Assembly (NCBI GenBank): GCA_019973155.2
Contig: BPQB01000021.1
Span: forward strand, 62,001 to 126,000
Length of the DNA: 64,000 nucleotides
Source: Phanerochaete sordida
Lineage: Eukaryota > Basidiomycota > Agaricomycetes > Polyporales > Phanerochaetaceae
Direction of reading: 5' to 3'
The notes below the pieces were generated by a model. It saw nothing but the letters and a program-made list of their open reading frames with translations. It did no database searches and was not told the origin of the DNA. Of the stretch, positions 21,662-32,877 are shown piece by piece; within the stretch, counting starts at the first letter, position 1; every line of letters starts with the position of its first letter. Position numbers and translations under genes: made by a program.

Positions 21662-23488
21662 ATGTCCACCTCAACTCCCTCCACACCTCGCCAGTCAACT
21701 GAGTATTCCTCGCGATTCAAGGAGCACCTCTCCATAACCATCCCGCCACCCGGCTTTGCAGTAGAGTCCTCGCGTTTCTCGCCCGACTCCGAGTCCCCGC
21801 CGCCCCGGCCCTCGCGCACATTGTCGGACTGGACGAACGCCAGCACGGTGCGCTCGTTCACCCCGACGCGCCCTGCGCCGATACACACGACCTCCAAAGA
21901 CTCGGACGCACACTCCGTGCCGCCGAGCGTCGCCCCGTCGCACAAGTCGCGCATCGGCAGGCTCTTCTTCGACATCCGCGCGCTCACGCGCGACCGCGAG
22001 CCCGAGATCGTGCCCATCGACGAGCCCGCGCTCCACCCGTGGCCGCCGCTGCATATCGAGAAGCGCGCCTGCTGCCACGACTGCCCGTGCCACACGCAGT
22101 CCCCCGCGAGGAAGAAGCGGAAGCAGCGCCGGCGGCGCATCCTCACCGCGCTCCTCGTCCTCGTCCTTCTGTATCTCCTCGGCAACGTCGCCGCGCTGAA
22201 CACGCGTGTCTTCGCGCCATCGCGCATGATTATGGTGAACGGCACCGTGCCTGCCACGCCAGGCCTGTCCGCAGCGGCGCAGCAGTGCCTCGACCAATTT
22301 ACCGTGAACGCGCCTGCCGACCCCGCGGGCTACCCCTGCTCGACGTGCCTGCCGACTCTACAGGCTGTGCCGTCTGGTGCCTTGAGTAGTGGTGACTCGC
22401 AGGATAGCCAGTCACTGCTGAACGCTGTCCAGTTCTGTGGCTTGCGGGCTATCTTTGAGACGAGCGACAGCAGTGGACAGGCTGCTCTGAAGGGTGGCAA
22501 CTGGGACCAGGACGTCAAGTTCTGCGCATGGTCTGGTGTCTCTTGTGATGGATCGGGCCGCGTGTCTTCTTTGTAAGTTGCAGAGTATTCGTCGCAAGCT
22601 TGATATTGACAGTTGCTCGCTAGGTCTCTGACATTTCCGGGAGTACCAGCTGCCTTGCCAAACGAGCTAGGTGCGCTCAGTGGTCTGCAAAGCCTGACTG
22701 TCGTTGGCAACTCTGTTATCCCTGGTACGCGCTGCAATTGTGCTTTGTTGAGCTCGACCGTTGACATGCTCTATTACAGCTGGCTCTCTGCCGAGCAACT
22801 TCACTGCTTGGACCTCGCTGGGCACTCTTCACCTGGAGTCGACAGCCATCACTTCAGTCCCAGACAACATCTTCTCCGTGGCAAAGTCGCTGTCGACCCT
22901 GACCTTGGTCAAGAACGGTCAGATGAGCACTAACCTGCCTTCGAGTATCACAAGCTCATCTCTGCAGAACCTGTGCGTCCTCGCCGTCAGCATGTGCTGA
23001 TTCATTAAACTTATTTAATGCACAGCATCGTCAATAATCAGGACCTGGCCAACGCTCTGCCACAAATCACGTCGTCCAGCTCTCTGCAGGCGTCCTTGAA
23101 GCTGCTGTACGTTCACTATGACAAAGCTAATCACGACCATCTGACGGATATACTCAGTGACCTCTCCTCAACATTTATATTTGGAGCCATCCCCTCATCG
23201 ATATCCTCATTCTCCTCGCTGGTCGAGCTCCATCTGGATTCCAACAACCTCGCGACGCCAATTCCGGCAACATTCCCCGGGTCGCTGCAGGTGCTTTCAT
23301 TGGCGAACAACACGGGCCTCGTAGGCAACGTCTTCGGGTCGTTCTGCGCCCTCGGAAATCTGCAGACCTGCAACATGCAGAACACAGGCCTCACTGCCCC
23401 TAGCGGATGCGGGGTGTGCCAGTTCCTCTCTGCTCCCGTTTCCGCTCTGCCTCCTGCGCCGTCTTCTCCGACCACTGTCTCCTCATAA
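21662..23488 (+). CDS. Type II membrane protein with extracellular leucine-rich repeats
   Basis: Exons 21662-22572, 22624-22724, 22780-22972, 23026-23106 and 23158-23488 give 538 residues. The first 155 residues are cytosolic, Ser/Pro-rich, with two Cys pairs (CCHDCPC) and a basic stop (RKKRKQRRRR) before one TM segment at about 160-178. The outside part starts with paired cysteines and the plant-type LRR cap (FCAWSGVSCDGSGRVSSL), then about eight LRRs (LPNELGALSGLQSL, IPSSISSFSSLVELHLDSNN). It ends with a Cys cluster and a Pro/Ser tail. This is the layout of plant receptor-like ectodomains but with inverted orientation and no kinase. Likely a cell-surface recognition or wall-interaction protein; the ligand is unknown. 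Related single-pass LRR proteins occur in agaricomycetes. Confidence 0.85.
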
Positions 23489-24177
23489 GCCGATGCTTGC
23501 TCTGACCGAACTCTGCATACTCATCCCTCGTTGCTCACGGACAACCACATGCACCATTGCACTCTTGACGATCCTTATGCCTACCTTGACGCCGCGTAGT
23601 CCACTCCTCCAGCTGTGTATTTTGACACTCTTGTAGCCATACGCTCCTTCCAAGCTTACTCAGACATTAATGCATCTCTTGCCCCGTGCCTTCGCTGCCC
23701 CCGTCTATTCCCGCTCGTCCGAATTTCTGTCCCCTGTGGTCCACGGAGTTCCCCTCGCTCCTTTCGTACCAGATTGCTGACAGGCGGCCACTGACTAAAA
23801 TACACAGGCTAGCGCGTCTGCCGACGCGACGCGTGTCGCGGTACGTCTCCACCATGCGTTGCCGGCGTAGTGCTGCCCAGGCTGCTGACCAAGCTCGCTC
23901 TTCTTCAGATTGCTGGGCAGCGTGCTTGTCGCAAATTGGGACAGTCGATAGATCCAGCCGCAACCGGCATCGTTCGAAGCACGGATCGTGCGCGAGTGGT
24001 CCTCCGGTCAAGAAGATCGCAATCGCGGAGCTCACGCCGCGTCCACGTCGTCTGCGTTGCCGTTGATACCGGCATCGTGGAGTGGGGGTGCAAACCTATA
24101 AGAAGGGCGTGGGTTAGCTGCAGTGGGAGACTCTCAGCCCGCATCCGCGTCTCCTCTTCACCGTACAGGAAACCTCA
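23489..24177. other. Intergenic, no gene recognised
   Basis: LRR gene 3' flank and aldo-keto reductase promoter. Short frames only. Confidence 0.5.
24097..24103 (+). promoter_or_regulatory. TATA-like box of the aldo-keto reductase gene
   Basis: TATAAGA about 75 bases before the ATG at 24178. Confidence 0.45.
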
Positions 24178-25729
24178 ATGGCGAGCCCGGCAGATACATC
24201 TACGAAGAAGATGGAGTATGGTACGCAGCAATATCGGTGCGATTTGATGTACAACCAACTGAACCCAGTCTCCAGTCCGCTTGGGTAACTCCGGCTTGAA
24301 GGTCTCCCGCATCATCATGGGCTGCATGTCGTACGGTCACAAGGGGTGGTACCCCTGGGTCATCGACGACGAGGACGAGGCATGTAAGCACATCAAATTT
24401 GCGTAGGGGCATCATACTCGTCTGGAGCTATAGCCGCTGCTCAATCGATGCCGTAGATACGACGCAGGTATCAATACCTTCGACACCGCGAATGTGAGGC
24501 GCGCTCCGAGTCGCTCTGGTCGGCACGATTTGTTCTTACAGGAGATGCACGCAGATGTACTCCAACGGCAAATCTGAGGAGATTCTCGGGCGGGCTATCA
24601 AGAAGCTTGGCCTCCCTCGCGAGGAGCTGGTGATAATGACCAAGGTACTGCAGGAGATCATGCCGTGAGTGGGAAAACACTCTTTAACCTGCGGCACCGC
24701 CTATAGCTGTTCGGCGTTGTGGGGCCAACTTACGACTGCAACTTCGTCACGGGGCCCAAGACCGCAGAAGACTACGGAATCATCAACCAGCGTGGCCTCT
24801 CTCGAAAGGTACGCCACCAAGCGTCATGCGCCCCAGGCCGCAGTGGTCCTCATGTATGTCTTAGCACATATTCGACTCCGTCAAAACGAGCCTCAAGCGG
24901 ATGCAGCTCGAGTACATCGATGTGCTGCAGTGCCACCGCTTTGACTACAACACGCCTATCGCGGAGACGATGCAGGCGCTGCACGACGTCGTCCAGGCCG
25001 GCCTCGTCCGGTACATCGGCATGAGCGCGTGCTGGGCGTACCAGTGTGCGTCGCCTTCACATTTGTCCTGCTCTAATACCCTCGCTGACGACCCGTCTAG
25101 TCCAGCAGATGCAAAACTATGCCACCACGCACAAGCTCACGCCCTTCATCTCGCTTCAGAACCACTACAACCTGCTCTACCGCGAGGACGAGCGCGAGGT
25201 GTACCCCACTATCAAGGTGCGCACCCATACCCACTTCGGTACCCGCTATGTTCTCATGCACGGTCAGATGCTCGGCGTCGGCTCGATCCCGTTCTGCCCT
25301 CTCGCGCGGGGACTCTGCTCGCGGCCGCTTGGCGCGCAGTCCGCGCGCGGCCAGCTCGACGACTACCACCAGGGCTACATGGGCTTCGGCTCCGAGGCGA
25401 TCATCAACCGGTGCGTTCCCATCCTACATTCCTATGACGCAGCTCATGGCTCGGAATGCAGAATCGAGGAGCTCGCGGGCAAGAAGGGCGTGAGCATGGC
25501 GCAGGTGTCCATCGCGTGGCTGCTACACAAGGGCGTGACCGCGCCGATCGTCGGCACGACGAACATGGCGAACCTTCAGGACATCATCGGTGCGTCTATG
25601 CGTGCCTTCGTATTATTTGCGGGAGGGCTGAAATTGCGCACAGGTGCCATCCATGTGTCGCTCTCCGACGAGGAGATCAAGTTCCTCGAGGAGCCGTACG
25701 TCCCGAGGCCTATCAACGGCCACGCTTGA
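24178..25729 (+). CDS. Aldo-keto reductase
   Basis: Ten exons (24178-24220, 24276-24402, 24457-24493, 24555-24644, 24707-24808, 24865-25045, 25101-25216, 25268-25410, 25462-25589, 25644-25729) encode 350 residues, normal for the family. These cytosolic NADPH-dependent enzymes reduce aldehydes and ketones in a TIM barrel. The tetrad is visible: Asp66 and Tyr71 in NTFDTANMYSNG, Lys99 in VIMTK, His157 in LQCHRFD. The NADPH-binding C-terminal block IVGTTNMANLQDI is intact. The second exon runs past a decoy GTAAGC donor (24384); using it would break the conserved HIKFAYDAG block, so the true donor is GTAGGG at 24403. It is closest in feel to the yakc/versiconal-reductase-like fungal group that detoxifies lignin-derived or endogenous aldehydes; the substrate is not determined. 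Confidence 0.94.
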
Positions 25730-26921
25730 CGTGGTTGGTGTACGAGTTTCACGGCATGCAAATGTTATAAAGTCGATGAACTCAGTGCTATAACTGCCGA
25801 GCTGCCTGCCATCATTGCGATGTGGCGTTGACGCCACGCCGGGCTACCCGACGAAGGCCCTACTGGTGCGTCTTCGTTAGGCTCCTGATGGAGCATGACA
25901 TGCTTTAGGCTAGCACGGACGAGCTGCACCTCCGTGAAAAAAGGTCGGGGGAGCAGAGCATGCCGCGGCTCCCTGACGCCACCCCCACTAGTACACGAAA
26001 TTCAAGTACGGGCATACGCTGGTACTCTCTCCAACATTTGCTAGAAAAGTTGGCACAGGTGCTATCCTTTCCTCAATAGCCTGACACGCAAGCGTCAGAT
26101 TCAGTAGGTTGGTAAGCAGTGTGCTGCAAAGCTGTAAGTCCACAGCGGCACATTACACAAGCTGGGGGCTGCTTGCGAACGTACCGATAGTGCGGCAACC
26201 TGGCCATGCGCATACGCTTACAGAGGGATCCGCGGGCTAAATGATAGAATTAATGACTACTATCCTCGACCACAAGTGAGGGGTGAAAAAATTGTGCGCG
26301 TGATATAGTAATGCCTGCTCTGACTGCGAGTGGCGGCGAACAGTATCAATAGGGGGCAATAAAGTCACCGAAGCAGAGGATATATCACTCACAGTGAGCG
26401 AGATCCTTTGAGTTGGTTACCAATGCCAGGACGAAGCGATTGGAAGTGAAAGTTTTGCGATGAGTGCAAAATCATAGCGAGTTACAATATTAATCTGGTG
26501 GCATAGTACTGCGATGAAATGGCAATCATCATACGGTGTAGCGCTGTGCAAAAGTTTCAGCGCGGCGATGCGAGATGTCGGAGGTCCGAAATCGCCTTCA
26601 GGAAACGTCGCTGCCAATAGCCACGATTGCCTATTGGATTACCTGTACTACATGAACATGGGCCGCCGTCTGGATAGCGCTCACGCAAAAAAAAGGCCGA
26701 AACATTCGACCTCTTTTCGAATAGAAGATCTTTGAGGCAAAGAGCAGACCGGTTACGATGTGAATGATATTGTTGCCGCGTCACATGGATGGGCCAAGCG
26801 CCACATTTCCGTGCTTCTACATAGATGCTGCAGTGATGCGCCGAGGTCTACTGTATCGAGCTGAGCGGTCAGCTATCAGACGCGCATGTCAGAAGAATGC
26901 GCTCACAAGCTTCCGTCGAGG
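25730..26921. other. Intergenic, no gene recognised
   Basis: Convergent region of about 1.2 kb between the reductase and the methyltransferase. AT-richer than its surroundings from about 26000 to 26750, with no recognisable coding, RNA or transposon signature. Confidence 0.5.
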
Positions 26922-27697
26922 CTAGTATATACCGGGCACGAGGCGACACGGCGTGCGGCTCGCCCATGCGAGCCACTCGTCCCGGAACTCTTCTCTCAGC
27001 GCTGCGTCCTCCTTCTGCACGCGGAGGAAGATCGTGAGGCCGATGTAGAGCACGAACACGAGCTGTGCGACGCCCGCGACGGCGCCGATGGGGTTTCCCC
27101 AGAGGCCGAGCTCGGCGTAGAGCGAACGCGGGCCGAGGTGGCTGACGACGACGCCGAGCATGTAGATCCACGCGCCGGTGTAGCTCGGGTGTCGCACGAC
27201 GGCGTACGGGCCGCTCGTCACGAGCTGGTGGTCCTTGCGGATCGCGAGGTGGAAGGTGAAGTAGCGGCCAAGGTACTTGTACGCGGCGACGCGGATGAGC
27301 GCGCCGAGCGCCATGAGGAGCGTGCCGGCGACGAAGGCGGGCGGGATGGCGAGCGGGTCAACGGGCGCAGGGAGCCAGTAGTGGATCTTGTGCGCGATTG
27401 GCACGCCCGCCGCCGAGAGGACGGCAAGCATGTCCAAGGCGTTCACGATGTGGGTGAGGGTCTGGCCAGCCGTGGTGAGCACAGGCGATGCCTTTGGCAG
27501 GAGGCATAGCTGACCTTCATCGACGATGCTGCGTGCACGGCGGTGAAGCCCTTCTCGCCAACGTGCGACACCTTCTGCTCTTCGTATTTCGACTGCTCCT
27601 GCGCCTCAGGCTTGGGGTTGGGGGACGTGTAGGCCATGTGGCTCGCGATCGAATTCGCGACGAGAAGAACGGCTCGAATGCAGAGTGCGGTGTCCAT
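26922..27697 (-). CDS. ICMT-like membrane methyltransferase
   Basis: Exons 27697-27572 and 27509-26922 give 237 residues. ICMT enzymes methylate C-terminal isoprenylcysteine of CAAX proteins in the ER membrane using S-adenosylmethionine; many fungi carry several small relatives of unclear substrate. Visible: a short hydrophobic N-terminus (about 3-20), TM segments at about 55-75, 86-108 and 145-170, the family core LVTSGPYAVVRHPSYTG (SAM site, RHPxYxG), and the C-terminal helix EDAALREEFRDEWLAW...TPCRLVPGIY. The intron uses a weak donor (GTGTCG), so the residues around the junction (near 42) are uncertain. It lacks the extra N-terminal spans of yeast Ste14, so it is probably an ICMT paralogue rather than the Ste14 orthologue. 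Confidence 0.85.
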
Positions 27698-28183
27698 GGC
27701 TGGCGTGAAGGCGTTGGTATGAGGAGACGTGCCCTAGCGTCCCTTATGTACTGACCCCTGGGGGACGCGCGAGCATGCTAACGATGACCTACGCCGGCCG
27801 CCGAGACTTGGTACCGCCCATGAAACTTCCACAACTCGGAGCGATCGAGACAAGACAGCGCCAGAAGCTGATGTTCGGGGCACATGCTGGGCAACGTAGA
27901 GCGTTGCTTGCTTGAAACAGCAGGTGGTCAATGCACCTAAAACGAGACGGAGCGGAGGCCGGCGGTTACACTCACCTGCGTAGACGCGCTTGCGCAGACA
28001 CGGGCACAGCACGCGCCAGGCGGTATGGAGCCCGCGGCTTCGGAGCCGCTGGGTGAAGCAGGAATAGTGTATAGTAATAGTAGCACTAGATCATACAAAG
28101 CAGTCCACAACTAGATACCCAAAGCACTGACAAAGTCCGAATAACACAACATAAAAGCTAGAGTACGATAGATCTACAGGCCT
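27698..28183. other. Intergenic, no gene recognised
   Basis: Promoter of the methyltransferase gene plus the 3' flank of the CSC1-like gene. A small AT-rich TAG-containing tract lies at 28065-28095. Confidence 0.5.
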
Positions 28184-31100
28184 TCAGTAGTTCCTGAAAG
28201 CCCCACGGCCTGCCATGTTGACTTCCCCTGGTGGCGCATTACCGGATGCTTGTTGCCTCGGAGGATACGGACGATGGAGGGAGGCTTCCCGGTAATCTTG
28301 ACCCGGCGTAGTCGCAGGGAGAGGAGGAACCTGAGGAACATGTGGAGGGAATTGCGGCGAGCCGCCGAGCGGAGGTGTATGGTAGGGAGAATACGTAGTC
28401 GACAAACTGACGTTACTCCGACTGGCCGCAGGATCAAAGTACCCTGGAACTTGTGGAGCGGTGAGCAGCGGCACCTGGTCGACGTTCAGCCGGCTCATCT
28501 CGATCTCTTGCTGGGAACCCTGCGCAAGGTAGCGGTCATAGCCAGAGAACTTCGACGGCGCGGGGGATGCCCGGCCAGCCATGGGGTAGTCGGGTTTGCC
28601 GCTCGCCAGAAGGTTCGCAGAAGAAACGGAGCGGGCGTCCCAGTCGTCGCCCCGATCGCGTTGATACAAAGCGGGGTCATACTCCAGGTCATGCTAAACG
28701 AGCCGTTAGCGACCGGCGGAGACAAAGCCGCCCGAACACGCACCTGCTCGATACCAGAGAATTTGATGCCACCCGCGATGTCGACGGTGCTGCCCGCGTA
28801 TTCTCCGAGCTTGTTGTCCTTGCTGAGCTTGCCCTTGTAGACCTCGCGAAGGAGAGCCGTCATGCTCGCATGGACCATAGGTGTGAAGAGCTCCTGGTGA
28901 AGGGCAGGGTGACCGAAACGCTTTCCTAGACGACTGCTGGCGTTCTCGCCGCGATGCGCCTGTGCATGTGCCATGCGGAGCTCTTCCTCGGTAGGAATGT
29001 AGAAGTTGAACTCCGGGTTGTAAGTCCGAGTGCAGTAGATCTTGAAAGCCAAGATCATGAAGACAGGCGGTATGGGCGCTATCCAATAGAAAGACATAAA
29101 GCCGAAGTGGAAACCCATGGCTGCGGAAGCAGTTAGAAGAGCTTGGTCGAACGGCGCAGGATTGACGTACTGAGCGTTATCAGCACCTGCATGAGCGCAA
29201 CCGACACAAGCAGACGGTTGATCACCACGTTCCAGAGGCGCTACAGGACAAGGCATCGTCAGTGAGCGCACGCGTGACGATCGTGACCTGCGACTTACCC
29301 CGCCAGTCTCAACGCGCGAGACGAATACAAACATGAGCTGGTACTTGTACACCCAGGAGCTGATCCAGAAGACAATGGCGGCGGCGACAACTACAAGGGG
29401 CGCCAAGGGCGCGAACACGAAGCCGACAGCTCCCATGAGTAATATATTAGAGCTACAAAACGCGCTGGTTGAGTACGCCTTCAGCGACGGTTGAATGATC
29501 ACACTCACAAATAGATAGCGTATTGAAAGTCGGGTGGCTGTGTCCATTCGCGAATTTCGCGAGGGGTTCGGCCGAGGAAACTGTGGGCGGCTCTTAATGA
29601 GCTACCGTGGAACTCCGAGGAGCACAAACGTACTGTTTCTTGAACGAGATCCAAACCAGGTTGAGAATCTGCGCAAGATCAAAGAGCACAAGGAATCCTC
29701 GCAAACTGAGAATAAGTCAGCGACTGAGCCAGTTTCGAAGAAGTATCCGCATGGCGTACGGAAAGTAGGTTAGCCAGTACGACGACTGGTCAATATACGT
29801 CTTGTGGATGTTCCCAGGAAGTTCTACGAGAGGGTAAGACAGCTTGAAATCATCCGTGCAAGTGGACACCTACTGTTGAGATTCTGCAGGATTTGATGGA
29901 TGTTCTGGTGCTGGCCTATTTGTTTAACGATCTCCTTGACGCAGTCTATGAATGACACATGAGACGGCGATCAAAGATGACTAGGCTGCGAACTTACTAA
30001 ACACGACACCGATCAGGGTGAAGATGATCAGTTGCGAGATGACCAAGAACGCGAAGTACCGAGCGATGACAGCACGGTCAAGCCGCGAGTGTGTCAGAGC
30101 ACCTTGGTACTGTGACAACCATCGCATAACGATGGGCAAGAAGAAGCCGAACAGAGCCGAAACCGCCGGAGGCAGGACACCAGAAATGAACGTGAAAGAT
30201 CCCGGGGATGAATCGGACCAGTCTTGTAGGAAGGGAACGAAGGTCGTCAACTGAACGAGCGTAGAGGAATCAGCAAGTGAGATGTCAGCGCGAAGGAGGT
30301 ACCTACCGAGGCCAAGTTGGCAAGGATGGAGATAATGAACAGCGGGATGGTGTTGAAGAAGCAGACTGCAGACAGGAATATCCATCCCATAGACTTCTTC
30401 GCCCGGATCTCACTGGGAGTCTTGTTCAAGTTTTCCCAGATCTAGTTCCAGGTCAGTAGACGGTATGCGGAAAGATCGGTAAACGTACGATATCTTTGGG
30501 GTTGGGTGCCAACGTGATCGTCGTGCTTTTAACCCGTTTCCTCCTGAGCATGTTGGCGACTATGTGGGCGTACGGGACAGCAGCCATAGACGCGAAACCA
30601 TAGTTCTCCGCTTTGCGAGTGTCAATCTGGCCGCGATAATCCTCAACGTCGCGCTCGGTTTTCTGGAGCTTGGCACTGTGGCGGCAATGTTGAGCTCTCC
30701 ACATAGATACAGACGCCAAAGCAGTACATACGTGTAATAATCAATGGCATCAACTTTGCGCCCGCCGCAACACATCCAACCGCCAAGGCGTCGCGTAGGC
30801 CGCTCTTTAGCGATCTTGCCGTCCTTCAAGTATCGCACGAGGACAGCTTCCAGCTCGCGCACCGCTTCGTTGTGATTCTCGATGAGCTCCGGCAACCGAC
30901 CGACGTGGCGGCCAATGTGCACAGCGGTGGTGGGGTACGGCGCACCCGTGCTCTCGAATATCGCACGGAGACCTTCGTCGGATTGGTACTTCTTCGGCAC
31001 CTGGGTGATCATGAGAGTCCGTGCGTAGAAGGACCGGACGTATTCCGGTGAGCGGAACCACTGCTTGCGGAGGCTAATGACCTCCTGCCAATTCTTCCAG

Positions 31101-31742
31101 ACGAAGGCCATGACTAGGAAGGATATGACGTAGGTGGCCGCGACATGGACGAAGAGCACCCTGCTGTTCACGTCGCGGATGGTCAACATGGAGAGAACGT
31201 CTCTGTCCGCGGACTTGACGTTTCGGATGTTGTATACGACATTGATCGGGATGAGCACAGCGCAGGTGAGGAGGGCAACGGCGGTGAAGAGCCACCGCAT
31301 CATGCGGAGGAAGCGCAAGAATACGGCTGCGTCCAGTCCTATCTTCTCGACGAGGACGGGCTCTTTGGTGTGTAAGAGAGGGGACACCCAGCCGAAGAGA
31401 GAGTCGGAAATTGGTGGAGGTTTCTTCTCGCCGTCGTGATACTTCACCTTTGGCTCATAAACAATCTGCAGCGGACCACTTAGTATGACCGTACGGTAGC
31501 TATACCTTGCCTCGAGGCGGGCGAGGACTACTCTGCATACCTTGTTCCGCGGCCGAAGAACATTAAACACGACGATAGTAGCAGCCTAGGCATCGGATGC
31601 ATGAGATTCGTAATCACGAGAGCCACAGTGGCCTGTAACACACCGAAACGACCGTCATTAACGCAACCTGGGAACCAACCGCGGCGGGCGCCAGCGTCCG
31701 CAGGTTGGTACTTTGGTCAATGATGTCCCCGAAGCCAGACAT
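28184..31742 (-). CDS. CSC1-like: CSC1/OSCA/TMEM63-type osmosensitive cation channel
   Basis: Fourteen exons, read downward: 31742-31644, 31585-31541, 31465-30732, 30675-30489, 30441-30307, 30250-29998, 29945-29874, 29823-29760, 29705-29634, 29580-29509, 29452-29299, 29240-29171, 29120-28744, 28693-28184; 947 residues. The family forms hyperosmolarity- or stretch-gated calcium-permeable channels. Seen in order: extracellular N-terminus and TM0 (ending FNVLRPRNK, near 47); the N-terminal block YHDGEKKPPPISDSLFGW; TM1-2; the long cytosolic domain (TLMITQVPK to WENLNKTP); the pore-region helices (about 415-700); a conserved YNPEFNFYIPTEEELR segment; and a Pro/Ser-rich tail. Many exons are under 100 bases. 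The start was fixed by matching exon 1 (VGSQVALMTVVS) to exon 2 (AATIVVFNVL) over a 58-base intron. It is divergent from the IMPACT-like gene. Confidence 0.94.
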
Positions 31743-32121
31743 GGTGTGAAACCACGAAGGAAAGGACGGTGACGGTCAGTAGGAAGATGAAGGAGTGGAG
31801 AGCCGTCGAGGGAGAGCCAAAGGATGGATGAGCGCTCCCAAGTGGAAAACAATACAGTTGCCATCAGAGAGCTATTGTAACGATGGTAAGTAAGCCTTTA
31901 CCTGTTCGGTCTTACCTCCGCTTACCAGCATACAAATGTTTCTTACCTTGCTCCCAACATTGTTTTCTCCTCTCGGCGTTGTCTCCACCCGATGCACTGC
32001 CCTTTGTACTTGCGGCCTTCTCTGACCCAATGACCTGTCCCACGCATTGTGTCACGTCGGCGTAGGAGTGGGACGATTTGTTAGACGGACAGCCGCGAAC
32101 TGATCTTGTGCATTGCCGATC
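31743..32121. promoter_or_regulatory. Divergent promoter: CSC1-like channel / IMPACT-like protein
   Basis: 379 bases between opposed start codons. Pyrimidine tracts occur on both strands; no clear TATA box. Confidence 0.55.
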
Positions 32122-32877
32122 ATGGCGACACTGGAGTCGTTCGTGCGGATGTCCAAGCCCCCGCCAGCGCCGCTGGCGACGTCGCAGGAAGTCCGGGACC
32201 GCGGGTCCATCTTCGTGGCCAACGCGTACCGCGCCAGCAACGAGGACGAGGCGCGCAAGGCGGTGACCCACCTCAAGAACGTCGTGCACGGCCAGAAACG
32301 CGCGACACACGAGATGTACGCGTGGCGGTGCATGGTGCTGAAGCCGGGCAAGACGGGGCTGGGGGGCGAGGACGACTTTGAGGTGAAGCAGGGCAACGAG
32401 GACGACGGCGAGAAGTTTGGGAGTGCGAGGATTCTGAAGATTATGCAAGCGGAGGGGGTAATCGATGCAGTGGTCGTCGTTAGCCGATGGTACGTACCAT
32501 GCCAAATATACCACGGGCTTCGCACCCTCATTCTGTATCCTAGGTATGGGGGAGAGATGCTCGGTCCGCTCAGGTTTACCCACATCGAGATGTGCGCTCG
32601 CGAGGCTTGCCGAGCCTTCAGGCTGCAAGACGAGATGGAGGAGGAAGTCACGGCCTTGCGCTCACTAGATGACATCCTTGCCACTCTGCGGTCCGAGCTC
32701 TCCTCATTGAGACCCCTGCCTAGTGAGTCGAAGGCGAGTTCCAAGAGGCCTGACTACGATGCCCTGCTCGCTTCCTCCGACGTGAGCAAAGTGAAGCGTT
32801 TAGTCGCTGCCCGCGAGAAAGCTATCCAAAGCGTCAAGGCCTCGATCCAGAGAGCGAAGGAGCAGCTCGAAAAGTAA
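32122..32877 (+). CDS. IMPACT/YIH1-like UPF0029 protein lacking the RWD domain
   Basis: Exons 32122-32489 and 32544-32877 give 233 residues. YIH1/IMPACT proteins restrain the Gcn2 kinase by competing for Gcn1 through an N-terminal RWD domain, followed by an ancient UPF0029 domain. Here the UPF0029 part is clear (RGSIFVANAYRASNEDEA, RATHEMYAWRC, DGEKFGSARIL, VVVVSRWYGGEMLGPLRF), but it starts at about residue 28, so no RWD domain fits in front. The C-terminal 90 residues form a charged helix, probably a coiled coil. The intron length is a multiple of three and stop-free, so a retained form would still be in frame. An ATG nine bases upstream (32113) is an equally in-frame start. The function may resemble bacterial YigZ-type stand-alone proteins rather than Gcn2 control. 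Confidence 0.88.
   Translation: MATLESFVRMSKPPPAPLATSQEVRDRGSIFVANAYRASNEDEARKAVTHLKNVVHGQKRATHEMYAWRCMVLKPGKTGLGGEDDFEVKQGNEDDGEKFGSARILKIMQAEGVIDAVVVVSRWYVPCQIYHGLRTLILYPRYGGEMLGPLRFTHIEMCAREACRAFRLQDEMEEEVTALRSLDDILATLRSELSSLRPLPSESKASSKRPDYDALLASSDVSKVKRLVAAREKAIQSVKASIQRAKEQLEK

Noticed and set aside
24384..24389. GTAAGC donor in the aldo-keto reductase
   Set aside because: Using it removes the conserved HIKFA block and breaks the frame; the GTAGGG donor at 24403 restores it.
26514..26735. 73-residue frame in the 25.7-26.9 kb spacer
   Set aside because: Short, no motif, AT-rich context; likely chance.
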